Below, piece after piece: positions 42,697 to 51,787 of a stretch of DNA of 64,000 nt. The stretch is taken from assembly GCF_900112315.1 (NCBI RefSeq), contig NZ_FOLL01000002.1, positions 186,001 to 250,000 on the forward strand, written 5' to 3'. The DNA comes from Parapedobacter composti (GTDB lineage: Bacteria; Bacteroidota; Bacteroidia; Sphingobacteriales; Sphingobacteriaceae). A program made the translations under genes and the position numbers. Numbering within the stretch: position 1 is the first letter of the stretch; each line of letters opens with the position of its first letter. The notes beneath the pieces were generated by a model that saw only the letters and a program-made list of their open reading frames with translations, searched no databases and was not told the origin of the DNA.

Positions 42697-43881
42697 ATGC
42701 GCATACTGATTATACATACCCACTACCAGGATCCCGGCGGAGAGGACGCTGTTTTCAGGCATGAGAAAGCATTGTTAGCCACCACGGAGGAAGTTTTTCC
42801 GCTGACTTTCCGGAACCGGAAGGGATGGCGGGGCGCATGGCAGACGCTATGGTCGCCCTGGAATGTATGGGCGGGCAACCGGGTGAAACGGGCCATCCGC
42901 AACTACCGGCCGGACATCGTCCATATCCATAACCTGCACTACGCCATTGGCCCCATTGCCATACGCATTGCCAAAAGATGCGGCCTTCCGGTAGTGATGA
43001 CGCTGCATAATTACCGCCTATTATGCCCTTCAGCCACGTTGTTCCATAATGGCCGTTTGTTTACCGACAGCGTTCATGCGGCATTTCCCTGGAAAGCGGT
43101 ACGTTTGGGCGTGCACAGCCATTCCGTTGTCAAGACATGGTGGCTTGCCGCCACCACCTGGCTGCACAAACGGCTGGGCACCTGGCTAATGGTAGACCGA
43201 TATATCGTGTTAACGGTTTTTGCCCGGCAGTTGCTTGCCGGATCTGCACTGGGGCTACCCGCAGAAAAACTCGCCGTAAAACCCAATTTTGTCATGCCTC
43301 CTGATACCGCAGTGCCATCGCGCGGCAAGCATTTCCTGTTTGTCGGCAGGCTTTCCCCTGAAAAGGGCGTGGAAGTACTGCTGGATGCCTTTGCCGGCAC
43401 GGACTGTCCGCTGCGTATTGCGGGGGATGGTCCCCTGCGCCGGTTGGTTGCGGACGCGGTGGCAAAAAACGCCAACATTAACTACCTGGGTTCGCTTGAT
43501 CACGCGGAAATCCGCCGGGAACTGTTGTCCTGCACCGCTCTGGTATTTCCGTCCGTCTGGTACGAAGGCATGCCGATAACGCTGCTGGAGGCATTTTCCG
43601 GCGGCACTCCGGTCATTGCCAGTGATTTGGGCGCCATGCAGGTTATGGTAACGGACGGACAAACGGGATACCTTTTCGCGCCGGGAGATGCACGTGCATT
43701 ACGCGAGAAAGTATATCAATGGACGCAACTGGACGCCGCCGGACGGGCGTACATGGAGGGCCAAGCGCGAGAAGAATATGAACGGCATTATACAGCAGCT
43801 AAAAACAGAACCCAGTTGCTGGAGATTTACGTATCGGCAATGCAATCTGCCAAAAAAAAGAAACTACAGCATCAAGCATAA
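42697..43881 (+). CDS. Glycosyltransferase family 4
   Basis: 394 residues from ATG 42697 (MRILIIHTHYQDPGGEDAVF); upstream Met codons extend over the promoter box TAGCTTTG at 42671-42678. GT-B fold: the N-terminal domain has DIVHIHNLHYAIGPIAIRIAKR and MTLHNYRLLCPSATLF. The C-terminal nucleotide-sugar domain has FLFVGRLSPEKGVEVLLDAF, ALVFPSVWYEGMPITLLEAFSGGTPVIASDLGAM with the EX7E-type motif (E...GMPITLLEAF) of retaining GT4 enzymes. It is a probable cytosolic or peripheral enzyme of cell-surface polysaccharide or glycolipid synthesis. No polysaccharide locus surrounds it. Confidence 0.9.
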   Translation: MRILIIHTHYQDPGGEDAVFRHEKALLATTEEVFPLTFRNRKGWRGAWQTLWSPWNVWAGNRVKRAIRNYRPDIVHIHNLHYAIGPIAIRIAKRCGLPVVMTLHNYRLLCPSATLFHNGRLFTDSVHAAFPWKAVRLGVHSHSVVKTWWLAATTWLHKRLGTWLMVDRYIVLTVFARQLLAGSALGLPAEKLAVKPNFVMPPDTAVPSRGKHFLFVGRLSPEKGVEVLLDAFAGTDCPLRIAGDGPLRRLVADAVAKNANINYLGSLDHAEIRRELLSCTALVFPSVWYEGMPITLLEAFSGGTPVIASDLGAMQVMVTDGQTGYLFAPGDARALREKVYQWTQLDAAGRAYMEGQAREEYERHYTAAKNRTQLLEIYVSAMQSAKKKKLQHQA

Positions 43882-43887
43882 CATGAT

Positions 43888-45345
43888 ATGAATATACCGA
43901 TGAAATTTCTCTGCCTTGTCATCCTATGGATAACTTTAGGCTGCCATTCCCAATCATCCGCTTTCCGCCGCGGGGAAAACCGCCCCAATATTGTGTTCAT
44001 CCTGGCAGATGATCTCGGTTACGGCGATTTGGGGTGTTACGGCCAGCACATCATCAAGACCCCGCACCTGGACCGCCTGGCATCTGAAGGCATGCGCTTT
44101 ACGCAATTCTACACCGGCGCCACCGTGTGTGCACCGTCACGTTCGGCCCTGCTAACCGGACAGCATACCGGCCACACCTACATCCGCGGAAATAAGGAAA
44201 TGCAGCCGGAAGGGCAGGAACCCTTGGCCGATTCGGTACAGACGTTCGCCCAGTTGCTGCAAAAAGCCGGATATGTAACCGGCGCCTTCGGCAAATGGGG
44301 CCTGGGCATGGTGGGCACGGCCGGCGACCCGAACCGCAAGGGCTTCGACGAGTTCTTCGGTTACAATTGCCAGCGGCAATCGCATCGCTATTACCCCACT
44401 CACCTCTGGCATAATGCCAACAGAATCGTGCTGGAAGGCAACGACCTGACCCAGAAAATTCACTATGCACCGGCCATCATCCAGGAAAAAACATTGGCCT
44501 TTATTGAACAGCACCGGAATAAACCATTTTTCCTCTTCATGCCCATCGTATTGCCCCATGCCGAACTTCAAGGACCGGAAGATGAATATTACCGCCTGTA
44601 TGACGGCGCATTTGAGGAAACCCCGCATAAAGGCAATGGCTACGGCCCAGGTGCTACGGTGGGTGGTTATGCTTCTGTGGATAAGCCCAGAGCTACTTAT
44701 GCTGCCATGGTAAGCCGTCTTGATGGCTATGTGGGAGAGGTATTGCGCAAACTGGATGAACTTGGACTCGCGGAAAACACGATCGTGATGTTCGGCAGCG
44801 ATAACGGACCCCACACCGAAGGCGGAGCCGACCCGCAATTCTTCCGCAGCGCGGGCGGGTTGCGCGGCGTTAAACGCGACCTTTATGAGGGTGGCATCCG
44901 CACACCTTTCCTCGTAAGATGGCCGGGAAAAGTGGCTGCCGGCAGCATATCTGAGCATGCGGGCGCGTTCTGGGATGTCATGCCCACGCTGGTAGAAATC
45001 GCCGGCGCGCCCCTGCCCCGGTATACGGACGGACTATCGTTCCTGCCGACCCTGCTCGGCCAGAACACCCAGCAGCGGCACCGGTACCTGTATTGGGAAT
45101 TCCATGAGGGAGGCGGTAAACAGGCCGTGCGCATGGGGAAATGGAAAGGGGTGCGTCTGCAAGTGAAGGAAAATCCCCACACGCCGCTTGAACTTTACGA
45201 CCTCTCCAACGACATGGCCGAACGCCATAATGTAGCCGACCAACATCCGGACATCGTTGCGCAGCTCCAACAAGCCATGGACGAAGCGCATCAGGAGAGT
45301 ACCGTGTTTCCCCTGTTTTCCGGAACGAATAAAGACAAACACTAA
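43888..45345 (+). CDS. Lipoprotein sulfatase (arylsulfatase A-like, S1 family)
   Basis: 485 residues. The lipobox ends at C19 (WITLGC); ATG 43900 is an alternative start. Metal site FILADDLGYGDLGCYG (Asp41, Asp42), formylglycine motif C81-APSR in the full signature CAPSRSALLTGQHTG, so Cys-type maturation by an anaerobic or FGE-type maturase encoded elsewhere. Later ligands lie in GKWGLG, HAELQGP and MFGSDNGPH. It removes sulfate esters from carbohydrates or small aromatics at the cell envelope. It follows the GT4 by six bases. Its 3' end overlaps the convergent dipeptidase gene by four bases. Confidence 0.93.
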   Translation: MNIPMKFLCLVILWITLGCHSQSSAFRRGENRPNIVFILADDLGYGDLGCYGQHIIKTPHLDRLASEGMRFTQFYTGATVCAPSRSALLTGQHTGHTYIRGNKEMQPEGQEPLADSVQTFAQLLQKAGYVTGAFGKWGLGMVGTAGDPNRKGFDEFFGYNCQRQSHRYYPTHLWHNANRIVLEGNDLTQKIHYAPAIIQEKTLAFIEQHRNKPFFLFMPIVLPHAELQGPEDEYYRLYDGAFEETPHKGNGYGPGATVGGYASVDKPRATYAAMVSRLDGYVGEVLRKLDELGLAENTIVMFGSDNGPHTEGGADPQFFRSAGGLRGVKRDLYEGGIRTPFLVRWPGKVAAGSISEHAGAFWDVMPTLVEIAGAPLPRYTDGLSFLPTLLGQNTQQRHRYLYWEFHEGGGKQAVRMGKWKGVRLQVKENPHTPLELYDLSNDMAERHNVADQHPDIVAQLQQAMDEAHQESTVFPLFSGTNKDKH

Positions 45346-46586
45346 AGCGACAGCGTTTCCGCCACACGCTGTGCTTCTTTCATCGCCCGGAAAAAGTTGC
45401 CGCTCCATATTTTCTTGATGTCCTCTTCGCTGTACCCGCGTTTCACAAGTTCATAGGTGATATTTCCCATCTCGCTAACGTCAAACATGCCGTCAACACC
45501 GCCTCCGCCGTCGAGGTCAGGCCCGATACCGACATAATCCACCCCCACCAGTTTCACAATATGATCAATATGGTCTACCACTTGCTCCAACGTAGCCAGG
45601 TCTTCAGGATAGCGCTCATTAATCTCCTTCAGGGCCGCAGTCCGTTCGGCCTGCTGCGCTTCTGTCAGCTCCACGCCGCGCGGGTACTTCTCGCGTAATG
45701 CCTGCATCGCCTTCGCCCGTTCGGGATTGCCGTCTTTCAGGTAGCCGCTCAACATATTCATCTGCACGACCCCGCCTTTGGCCGCTATCGCGCGAATCTG
45801 TTCGTCGGTCAAATTGCGTGGATGATCATACAACGCCCTCGCCGAACTGTGAGTGGCCACAATCGGAGCTTTCGAAAGCTCCAGGCAATCCCATACCGTC
45901 TCATCCGAGACATGCGACACATCGATGAGCATCCCCAGGCGGTTCATCTCTTTTACCACCTCCATGCCGAAAGGGCTGAGCCCACCATGTTCCGGCCCTT
46001 CAGGGTCAGTCGATGAATCGCAGATGTCATTGTTGCTCGTATGGCACAGGGTCATATACCGGGCGCCGAGGTCATAATACGTCTGCAATAACGAAAGGTC
46101 TTTACCGATAGCCCAGCCGTTTTCCACGGCGGTAAACACCGAAAATTTACCTGCCTGTTCCAATGCGACGGCGTCTTCGGGTGTGGTCGCCAGTCCGGCG
46201 ATATCGGGGTAATCATTTGCTATTCCGTGCACAATATCAAAAAGCGCTAAGGCCCGGCGCTTAGCATCCGCGTAGCCTTCCGGCGTCCGCGGTCCCTGCC
46301 CGAGATATACCGCGAAGAACATGGCGTCCATTCCTCCCTTCTTTATGCGTGGAAAATCCACCTTGGATCCGGAGGTATGCGGGTCGTGTTCTTCGGTCAG
46401 ATCGAAATCAGGGCGTGCGTGCATAAGCATGGGCAGGTCGCAATGCGTATCCAATGTCAAGGCGGCCGCGTGGATGGCTTCGGCTTTCGCCTTAAGGTCC
46501 GACTCCGTGTTGCTGCAGCGATGGAAAAATAACGATAGAACCGATAGGAGGCCACTCATAATAACGAACGAAGCTCTTTTTCTCAT
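45342..46586 (-). CDS. Membrane dipeptidase (M19/renal dipeptidase family)
   Basis: 414 residues. A hydrophobic signal (1-23) ends near a cysteine (FFHRCSNTE, C24), probably a lipoprotein although the lipobox is irregular. The TIM-barrel zinc enzyme has DTHCDLPML (HxD), the bridging Glu in TAVENGWAIG, IDVSHVSDETVWDCLE (His), APIVATHSSARALYDHPRNLTDEQIRAIA (His and Arg) and the Asp in VGIGPDLDGGGGVDG. It hydrolyses dipeptides, including those with D-residues, outside the cytoplasm. No operon partner is seen; the next gene upstream on this strand is a small peptide gene. Confidence 0.93.
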   Translation of the reverse strand: MRKRASFVIMSGLLSVLSLFFHRCSNTESDLKAKAEAIHAAALTLDTHCDLPMLMHARPDFDLTEEHDPHTSGSKVDFPRIKKGGMDAMFFAVYLGQGPRTPEGYADAKRRALALFDIVHGIANDYPDIAGLATTPEDAVALEQAGKFSVFTAVENGWAIGKDLSLLQTYYDLGARYMTLCHTSNNDICDSSTDPEGPEHGGLSPFGMEVVKEMNRLGMLIDVSHVSDETVWDCLELSKAPIVATHSSARALYDHPRNLTDEQIRAIAAKGGVVQMNMLSGYLKDGNPERAKAMQALREKYPRGVELTEAQQAERTAALKEINERYPEDLATLEQVVDHIDHIVKLVGVDYVGIGPDLDGGGGVDGMFDVSEMGNITYELVKRGYSEEDIKKIWSGNFFRAMKEAQRVAETLSL

Positions 46587-46704
46587 GAATTTTTTGTCTG
46601 TGGTTTAAAATTAAGCCCCTAAACTAAGCAAAACGCACCAGTTATGCCCTATTTTTTACAAAAATGTGGATGCGCCAGCCGGTTGCGTGCATGAAATAGT
46701 AGGG

Positions 46705-46872
46705 TCATATGCTTCCTCCCGTAACGAAATCAAGTAACTTCTGAAACCAACCCGCTTGTTTAGGGTCTTTCCTGCTCCCCCCATTGACGCCCTCTTGCTC
46801 TTGTATGTCAAGCAACACTGTTTGGGCGGGTAACACCATTTCCTGTTTCTTAAAAGCAAATTTCCTTTTCAT
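46705..46872 (-). CDS. Candidate double-glycine-leader peptide (55 aa)
   Basis: An ATG at 46872 opens a 55-codon frame ending in TGA at 46707-46705. The basic start (MKRKFAFKK) is followed by VLLDIQEQEGVNGG. Counted back from the GG, L at -12, E at -8 and V at -4 match the double-glycine leader consensus of bacteriocins and peptide signals; only -7 (Q for L) departs. The predicted core is the 23 residues after GG, containing the amphipathic WFQKLLDFVTGG and no cysteine. The gene lies alone in a 420-base interval opposite an XRE regulator. No C39 peptidase, ABC exporter or modification enzyme is in the window. It is too short for me to assign to a family. Confidence 0.45.
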   Translation of the reverse strand: MKRKFAFKKQEMVLPAQTVLLDIQEQEGVNGGSRKDPKQAGWFQKLLDFVTGGSI

Positions 46873-47011
46873 AATAACTTGTATTAAAGACATTCCCTCC
46901 AATAGCGGAGATTAGGGGCAAAAGTGATGCATAGATGCAGGCCGTCCTACAACCACAGGTTTTAACCAATAAATTTGCTATCTTTTAGGCCATTAACGAA
47001 TACCACATCTT

Positions 47012-47239
47012 GTGATATGGAAAAACAGCGCGCACTTGGGCGAATACATACGAGCGAAACGAGAAGAGCTAGAAATATCGCAGCAAGCTGTGGCGTTTGC
47101 ATTAGGCATGTCTCAACCCGCCTATTCCAAAATCGAACGGGGTGAAACCGAAGTGAAGGCAAGCCAGCTTTACAAAATTGCCGCGTACCTCAGTTTGAGT
47201 ATTTATGACCTATTGCCCGAGGCCTCGCAAGCGATGTGA
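47012..47239 (+). CDS. Small XRE-family DNA-binding protein
   Basis: 75 residues from a GTG at 47012 (MIWKNSAHLGEYIRAKRE). The five-helix Cro/C1 HTH fills the whole protein: LGEYIRAKREELEISQQAVAFALGMSQPAYSKIERGETEVKASQLYKIAAYLSLSIYDLL, with recognition helix SQPAYSKIERG. A TAAATTTG box at 46970-46977 may serve as its -7 element. There is no toxin gene beside it and no effector domain, so it would be a simple repressor. It is divergent from the 55-codon peptide gene with a 139-base interval between the starts, which makes that gene a plausible target. Confidence 0.8.
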   Translation: MIWKNSAHLGEYIRAKREELEISQQAVAFALGMSQPAYSKIERGETEVKASQLYKIAAYLSLSIYDLLPEASQAM

Positions 47240-47638
47240 TGGGTGATTACCTCCTTGCTCCGTTGGTACACCGCATTCGCAAATGGTGGTACACCAAACG
47301 GATAAACAGGGCAACTGCCCGTAACAGCAATACCTCATATCGTTAATCACCCGCCTTTTCGGCAGGGATAACCCGCCCATGCCCCAAGCGGCGAAGCTTA
47401 CAGAAACGTGGCAGATAGGTGGATTATACGTGGATTATACGTGGATCAGAGGTGACTAAACCGACATTCGGCCACAATGATGCAAAGACAGCGGCAAGTA
47501 GTCCATTAATCGCCAACGGTTAAAACCGTGGTTATACAAATTATTGTAACATCACACACGTTTTTCCGTCGAAGATTAGTAAACTTGCGCAACTAGTGAT
47601 TGATCAACAACCGTTCTTTAACCCTCACAATTGCATAA
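47240..47638 (+). other. 399-base intergenic region with tandem repeat and palindrome
   Basis: No gene found. GTGGATTATAC occurs twice in tandem at 47419-47440 and a third partial copy (GTGGATcA) follows at 47441. A perfect 14-base palindrome ACGGTTAAAACCGT lies at 47516-47529, 110 bases before the M16 peptidase gene. GGTACACC occurs twice near 47262 and 47288. I see no clear promoter consensus; a TAAACTTG at 47578 region is the nearest match to a -7 box. Confidence 0.5.
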
Positions 47639-48976
47639 ATGAATAAACTGTTATCCTTAACGGCATGGATTGGCCTGCTGGTTTCCACCGGCTCTGTGGC
47701 AAATGCCCAAAACCGCATTGAATTCAAGGAGTTCAAGCTTGACAACGGCCTAACGGTACTGATGCACCGCGACAACACCACTCCGATTGTAGCGGTATCT
47801 GTAATGTACCATGTGGGCTCCAAAAATGAAAGACCAGACCGCACCGGATTTGCACACTTCTTTGAGCATCTGCTCTTTGAAGGCACGGAAAATATCGGCC
47901 GCGGTGAGTACATGAAGAAAATCGAGTCTATCGGGGGCACGCTCAATGCATTTACATCGAATGACGTCACCTATTACTATGAAGTGGTGCCCTCCAATTA
48001 TCTCGAAACCGCCCTCTATATGGAAAGTGAGCGTATGCTGCACGCCAAGATAGATTCCACTGGCATTGCTACCCAACGGAGCGTCATCAAAGAAGAAAAG
48101 AAGCAATCCTACGACAACCGGCCTTATGGCACCATTTTGCAGGAAACCTTCAAGCGCACGCACCAAGTGCATCCATACAACTGGACGGTAATCGGTTCTA
48201 CAGAGCACCTGGATGCCGCTACGCTGGATGAATTTATGCAGTTTTACCGCACCTATTATGTACCCAACAACGCTGTACTGTCCATTGCTGGCGACATTGA
48301 TTATGCGCAAACAGAAGCATGGATAAGAACGTACTTCTCCGAAATACCTAAAGGTACCGGTACCATCAACCGCCCGAATGTAACCGAGCCTAAGCGTACC
48401 CAGGAGATCCGCGACGTGGTGTATGATAACATCCAGCTTCCGGCAGTCATCCAAGCCTATAACCTGCCGCCCAAGAAACACAAGGATAGCCCTGCGCTGG
48501 CTATGCTCTCCACCTACCTTACCGGTGGTAAAAGCTCGCTCCTTACCAAGGAGGTCGTAGATAAACAGCAGAAAGCGGTAGTCATCCAAGCATTCCCTTT
48601 GGATTTGGAAGACGGCGGACTGTTCCTGATGTTTGGGGTGGCGAATATGGGGATTGCCGCAGACAGTCTGGAACACGCTATTGACGAGCAAGTCAATAAT
48701 GTTATTGCTAACGGAATTTCCGAAGCTGACTTCCAAAAACTTAAAGCGCAAATTGAAAATTCGGTGGTAAGCCGCCATGCTTCCGTGGCGGGTATTGCCC
48801 AAAGTCTGGCAGAAGCCAAAACCTTCTATGGTGATGCTGATGAAGTAAACAGGGCTATGGACAAGTACAATGAGGTGACCCGCCAGGACATTCAGCGGGT
48901 TGCCAAACAGTATCTTGGCAAAGACGGACGCGTTGTGCTGTACTACCTGCCGAAATCAGAGGAACCGAAACAATAA
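47639..48976 (+). CDS. M16 family zinc metallopeptidase, catalytic subunit
   Basis: 445 residues with a signal peptide (1-23, ANA-Q), so periplasmic. The inverted zinc motif HFFEH (His73, Glu76, His77) is intact in GFAHFFEHLLFEGT, and the third ligand lies in the RSVIKEEKKQSYDNRP segment. The second half is the non-catalytic M16 repeat (DNIQLPAVIQAYNLPP, LTGGKSSLLTKEVVDKQQ). In these pairs the active and inactive subunits form a clam-shell heterodimer that degrades peptides. The inactive partner follows after 31 bases. Confidence 0.95.
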   Translation: MNKLLSLTAWIGLLVSTGSVANAQNRIEFKEFKLDNGLTVLMHRDNTTPIVAVSVMYHVGSKNERPDRTGFAHFFEHLLFEGTENIGRGEYMKKIESIGGTLNAFTSNDVTYYYEVVPSNYLETALYMESERMLHAKIDSTGIATQRSVIKEEKKQSYDNRPYGTILQETFKRTHQVHPYNWTVIGSTEHLDAATLDEFMQFYRTYYVPNNAVLSIAGDIDYAQTEAWIRTYFSEIPKGTGTINRPNVTEPKRTQEIRDVVYDNIQLPAVIQAYNLPPKKHKDSPALAMLSTYLTGGKSSLLTKEVVDKQQKAVVIQAFPLDLEDGGLFLMFGVANMGIAADSLEHAIDEQVNNVIANGISEADFQKLKAQIENSVVSRHASVAGIAQSLAEAKTFYGDADEVNRAMDKYNEVTRQDIQRVAKQYLGKDGRVVLYYLPKSEEPKQ

Positions 48977-49007
48977 CCGTTTAGTTGCACGCTAAAGAAT
49001 CAACGAC

Positions 49008-51053
49008 ATGAAGAAAATCAGCATATATTTACTGACTTTTATTGGTACCTGCGCTGCGGCCATCGCGCAGGTAGATCGAAGCAAATACCCTGACCCGGGA
49101 CCGGCCCCGCAGATTAATATCGGCGATCCGGCCACATTTACTTTGGCTAATGGCCTGAAGGTATTTGTTGTGGAAAACCATAAACTCCCACGCGTCACCT
49201 ACTCGCTCGTGTTAGACCGCGATCCTATTCTGGAGGGTGATAAAGCGGGCCTGACATCGCTCATGGGCGACATGCTCCTCGGAGGCACGGCCTCCCGTAG
49301 CAAAGACGAACTCGACGAGGCCATCGATCGTATCGGCGCGCGCATCAACGCCTCGTCGACTTCGGCCAGTGCTTCGTCTCTGAAGAAATACAATGGCCAG
49401 CTGCTCGAACTGTTTGCCGATGTACTGTTTAATCCGGCATTCCCCCAAGCGGAGCTTGACAAGCTCAAAAAGCAAACGATCTCGTCGCTCGCTGCGGCCA
49501 AGGAAGACCCGAATAGCATTGTAAGCGTAGTGCGGAATGCCGCGATGTATGGCAAAGACCATCCTTATGGGGAAACCGAAACTGAAGAGACCGTGGAGAA
49601 CCTGAATGTGGAAGATTTCAAGCAGTATTATCAAACGTATTTCAGGCCCAACATTGCTTATTTAGCCATCGTGGGCGACATCACGGTATCCGAAGCTAAA
49701 GATTTGGTAAATAAACACTTCGAAAACTGGCAGAAGGGCGAAGTGCCCACGCATGAATGGCCTGCGCCCAAAGCGCCGGCGGGAAATAAAGTGGTGTTGG
49801 TTAACCGTCCGGCGAGTGCCCAGTCAGTCATCAACGTGGGGTATCCGCTTGATTTGAAGCCGAACAATCCTGACGTAATCGCTGCCAGCGTGGTGAGCCG
49901 TGTACTTGGGGGCGGCTCATCGGGCCGCCTATTCCTCAACCTGCGTGAAGATAAGGGATACACCTATGGAGCTTATGGCGGTATTAACCCCGGAAAACTG
50001 GTGGGCACCATCAATACCAGCGCCAGCGTGGGCACCGCCGTGACTGACAGCGCCACGCAGGAGTTTATCCATGAACTGAAAAGGCTGAGTGAAAAAACCA
50101 TTACGCAGGAGGAGCTCGATTTGGCCAAAGCGGCCTTAGCAGGCAGTTTCGGACGATCCCTCGAACAGCCGGCAACCATCGCCAACTTCGCCATCAACAC
50201 GGAGCTGCAAAAGCTTCCCAAAGATTACTATAAAAATTACCTGAAAAACCTCGATGCCATCACCCTCGAACAGGTCAACAACATCGCCGCCAAATATGTT
50301 CAGGGAGATAATCTGCAAATCACCATCGTGGGGAAAACGGATGATTTTGCCGGCAAAATGGAACGCTTCGGGGATGTACAGTTTTATACCGTAACGGGCG
50401 ACCCTGAGGTGAAAAAAGAAATTACCGACACGGATATCACGGCGGAACGTATTATAGCGAAATATATTGACGCCATAGGCGGCCGCGAAAATCTGATGGC
50501 CGTGAACACCTTGAAGCTTATCAGCGAAGCCGAAATACAGGGAATGACCATCACGATCGAACAATTGGTGGATAAAGAAAAAGGCCGCGCCGTTCAAAAC
50601 ACCAAACTCGGCGATCAAACGTTGTCCAAGGTGCTTGTAACTCCGGATAAGGTAACCGTATCTGCTCAGGGCCAAACGCAAGAGTTGCCTGCTGAAGCGG
50701 CTTCGGCCTATCAGGCATTGCTGGATATTTTTCCTGAACTGACCTACGAAGAACGCCGTGTAACGCTGGCGTTGGATGGCATCGGCCAAGTGAACGGCGA
50801 GGACGCCTACAAAGTGAAGGTAACCCAAGGTGAAACGACATCCGTGGAGTACTTCAGCGTGGCCTCCGGCCTGAAACTGAAAACGGAAAGCCCGCTATCC
50901 GGCGAAACCACCGTGGATAAATACACCGCTTACGACGGTATCCAGATGCCGGCTGCCGTTACCGTGGCCAACCAGATGATACCCATGCCACTGAAAGCGA
51001 TAACCAAGGAGGTGGTCATTAACGGCACCATTGCAGATGAAGAACTGAAGTAG
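49008..51053 (+). CDS. M16 family peptidase-like protein, non-catalytic subunit with extra C-terminal domain
   Basis: 681 residues with a signal peptide (1-20, AIA-Q). The M16 fold is clear (NGLKVFVVENHKLPRVTYSLVLDRDP, VLGGGSSGRLFLNLREDKGYTYGAYG, R/Y pair of substrate binding), but the zinc motif is lost: the aligned segment reads LTSLMGDMLLGG with no HxxEH. It is therefore the partner subunit of the preceding peptidase. Residues about 465-681 are an extra beta-rich domain (RIIAKYIDAIGGRENLMAVNTLKLISEAEIQG, VDKYTAYDGIQMPAAVTV) of the outer-membrane lipoprotein-sorting/LolA-like kind. The two genes form an operon. Confidence 0.93.
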   Translation: MKKISIYLLTFIGTCAAAIAQVDRSKYPDPGPAPQINIGDPATFTLANGLKVFVVENHKLPRVTYSLVLDRDPILEGDKAGLTSLMGDMLLGGTASRSKDELDEAIDRIGARINASSTSASASSLKKYNGQLLELFADVLFNPAFPQAELDKLKKQTISSLAAAKEDPNSIVSVVRNAAMYGKDHPYGETETEETVENLNVEDFKQYYQTYFRPNIAYLAIVGDITVSEAKDLVNKHFENWQKGEVPTHEWPAPKAPAGNKVVLVNRPASAQSVINVGYPLDLKPNNPDVIAASVVSRVLGGGSSGRLFLNLREDKGYTYGAYGGINPGKLVGTINTSASVGTAVTDSATQEFIHELKRLSEKTITQEELDLAKAALAGSFGRSLEQPATIANFAINTELQKLPKDYYKNYLKNLDAITLEQVNNIAAKYVQGDNLQITIVGKTDDFAGKMERFGDVQFYTVTGDPEVKKEITDTDITAERIIAKYIDAIGGRENLMAVNTLKLISEAEIQGMTITIEQLVDKEKGRAVQNTKLGDQTLSKVLVTPDKVTVSAQGQTQELPAEAASAYQALLDIFPELTYEERRVTLALDGIGQVNGEDAYKVKVTQGETTSVEYFSVASGLKLKTESPLSGETTVDKYTAYDGIQMPAAVTVANQMIPMPLKAITKEVVINGTIADEELK

Positions 51054-51080
51054 CCCGGAGGGGGCGGGGGGCTATCAACA

Positions 51081-51602
51081 TCAAAACCTGATAAATTCTT
51101 CTATCTGCTCGCCCGTAAACCGGACCGTGTCTTCTTTGTATAGGTTGCCATCGGTATCGAATTCATTGACGATATAGGGAATGTGGATGCGCAGCGGTAA
51201 TACGTTCAGGCGCACATAGTGGCAAACGCCCGTAAAATGGTCAATACCACGGATGTTTCCATACCTCCCACTGGACAATCCCACCAGGGCAGCTTTTTTG
51301 TTGAAAAAACTGTCGGGAAACTTACAGGCATCCACAAATGTCTTTAAAATGCCGGGAAAGCTTCCGTTGTATTCCGGAATCACGAAGATGAACTTCTCCG
51401 TAGCCAGAATCCGTTCCTGATAAGGTTGGAACGCATCGCTCCGGTTTTTATACATGTCTGCCGAGATGAAATCGGCAGACAGTTCCGCGAGCGAAAGGAT
51501 ATGCGCTGCCACGCCCCGTTCCTTCAGTTTGTACTGATAATAACGGGAAAGTTTCAGCGTATTACTATGCGGTCGGTTTGTCCCGGATATGATTGTAACC
51601 AT
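51081..51602 (-). CDS. NADPH-dependent FMN reductase family protein
   Basis: 173 residues, flavodoxin-like fold. The FMN phosphate-binding loop ISGTNRPHSNTLKLSRYY lies at the start, and VIPEYNGSFPGILKTFVDAC, with the PEYN(G/H) signature, is the isoalloxazine-contact segment. AALVGLSSGRYGNIRGIDHF matches the family's later loop. These enzymes reduce FMN, quinones or azo compounds with NAD(P)H in the cytosol. It stands alone between the M16 pair and parA, converging with the former and divergent from the latter. Confidence 0.9.
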   Translation of the reverse strand: MVTIISGTNRPHSNTLKLSRYYQYKLKERGVAAHILSLAELSADFISADMYKNRSDAFQPYQERILATEKFIFVIPEYNGSFPGILKTFVDACKFPDSFFNKKAALVGLSSGRYGNIRGIDHFTGVCHYVRLNVLPLRIHIPYIVNEFDTDGNLYKEDTVRFTGEQIEEFIRF

Positions 51603-51787
51603 GGCAACATGAATTTAAAAACACAGGTTTCTGCACAAAAACACGTAATTGTTCGTATCTTAGCCCCTCGTATTCTGACCTGTTGAAATGCCCCAAAAGT
51701 ACGAATTAACATCCACTTTTGGATGCATAACAGGCAATGTTTACGTAGGTTAGCACGTTTTCATGTAGATTATTTTTATCTTCATCC

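Noticed and set aside
43888-45345. Sulfatase as part of the SusCD locus
   Set aside because: It is separated from the cluster by the regulator, a Zn-ribbon gene on the other strand and a GT4 gene, and nothing ties its substrate to the locus.
49008-51053. Second M16 protein as an active peptidase
   Set aside because: The zinc motif HxxEH is replaced by LTSLMGDMLLGG, so it can only be the partner subunit.
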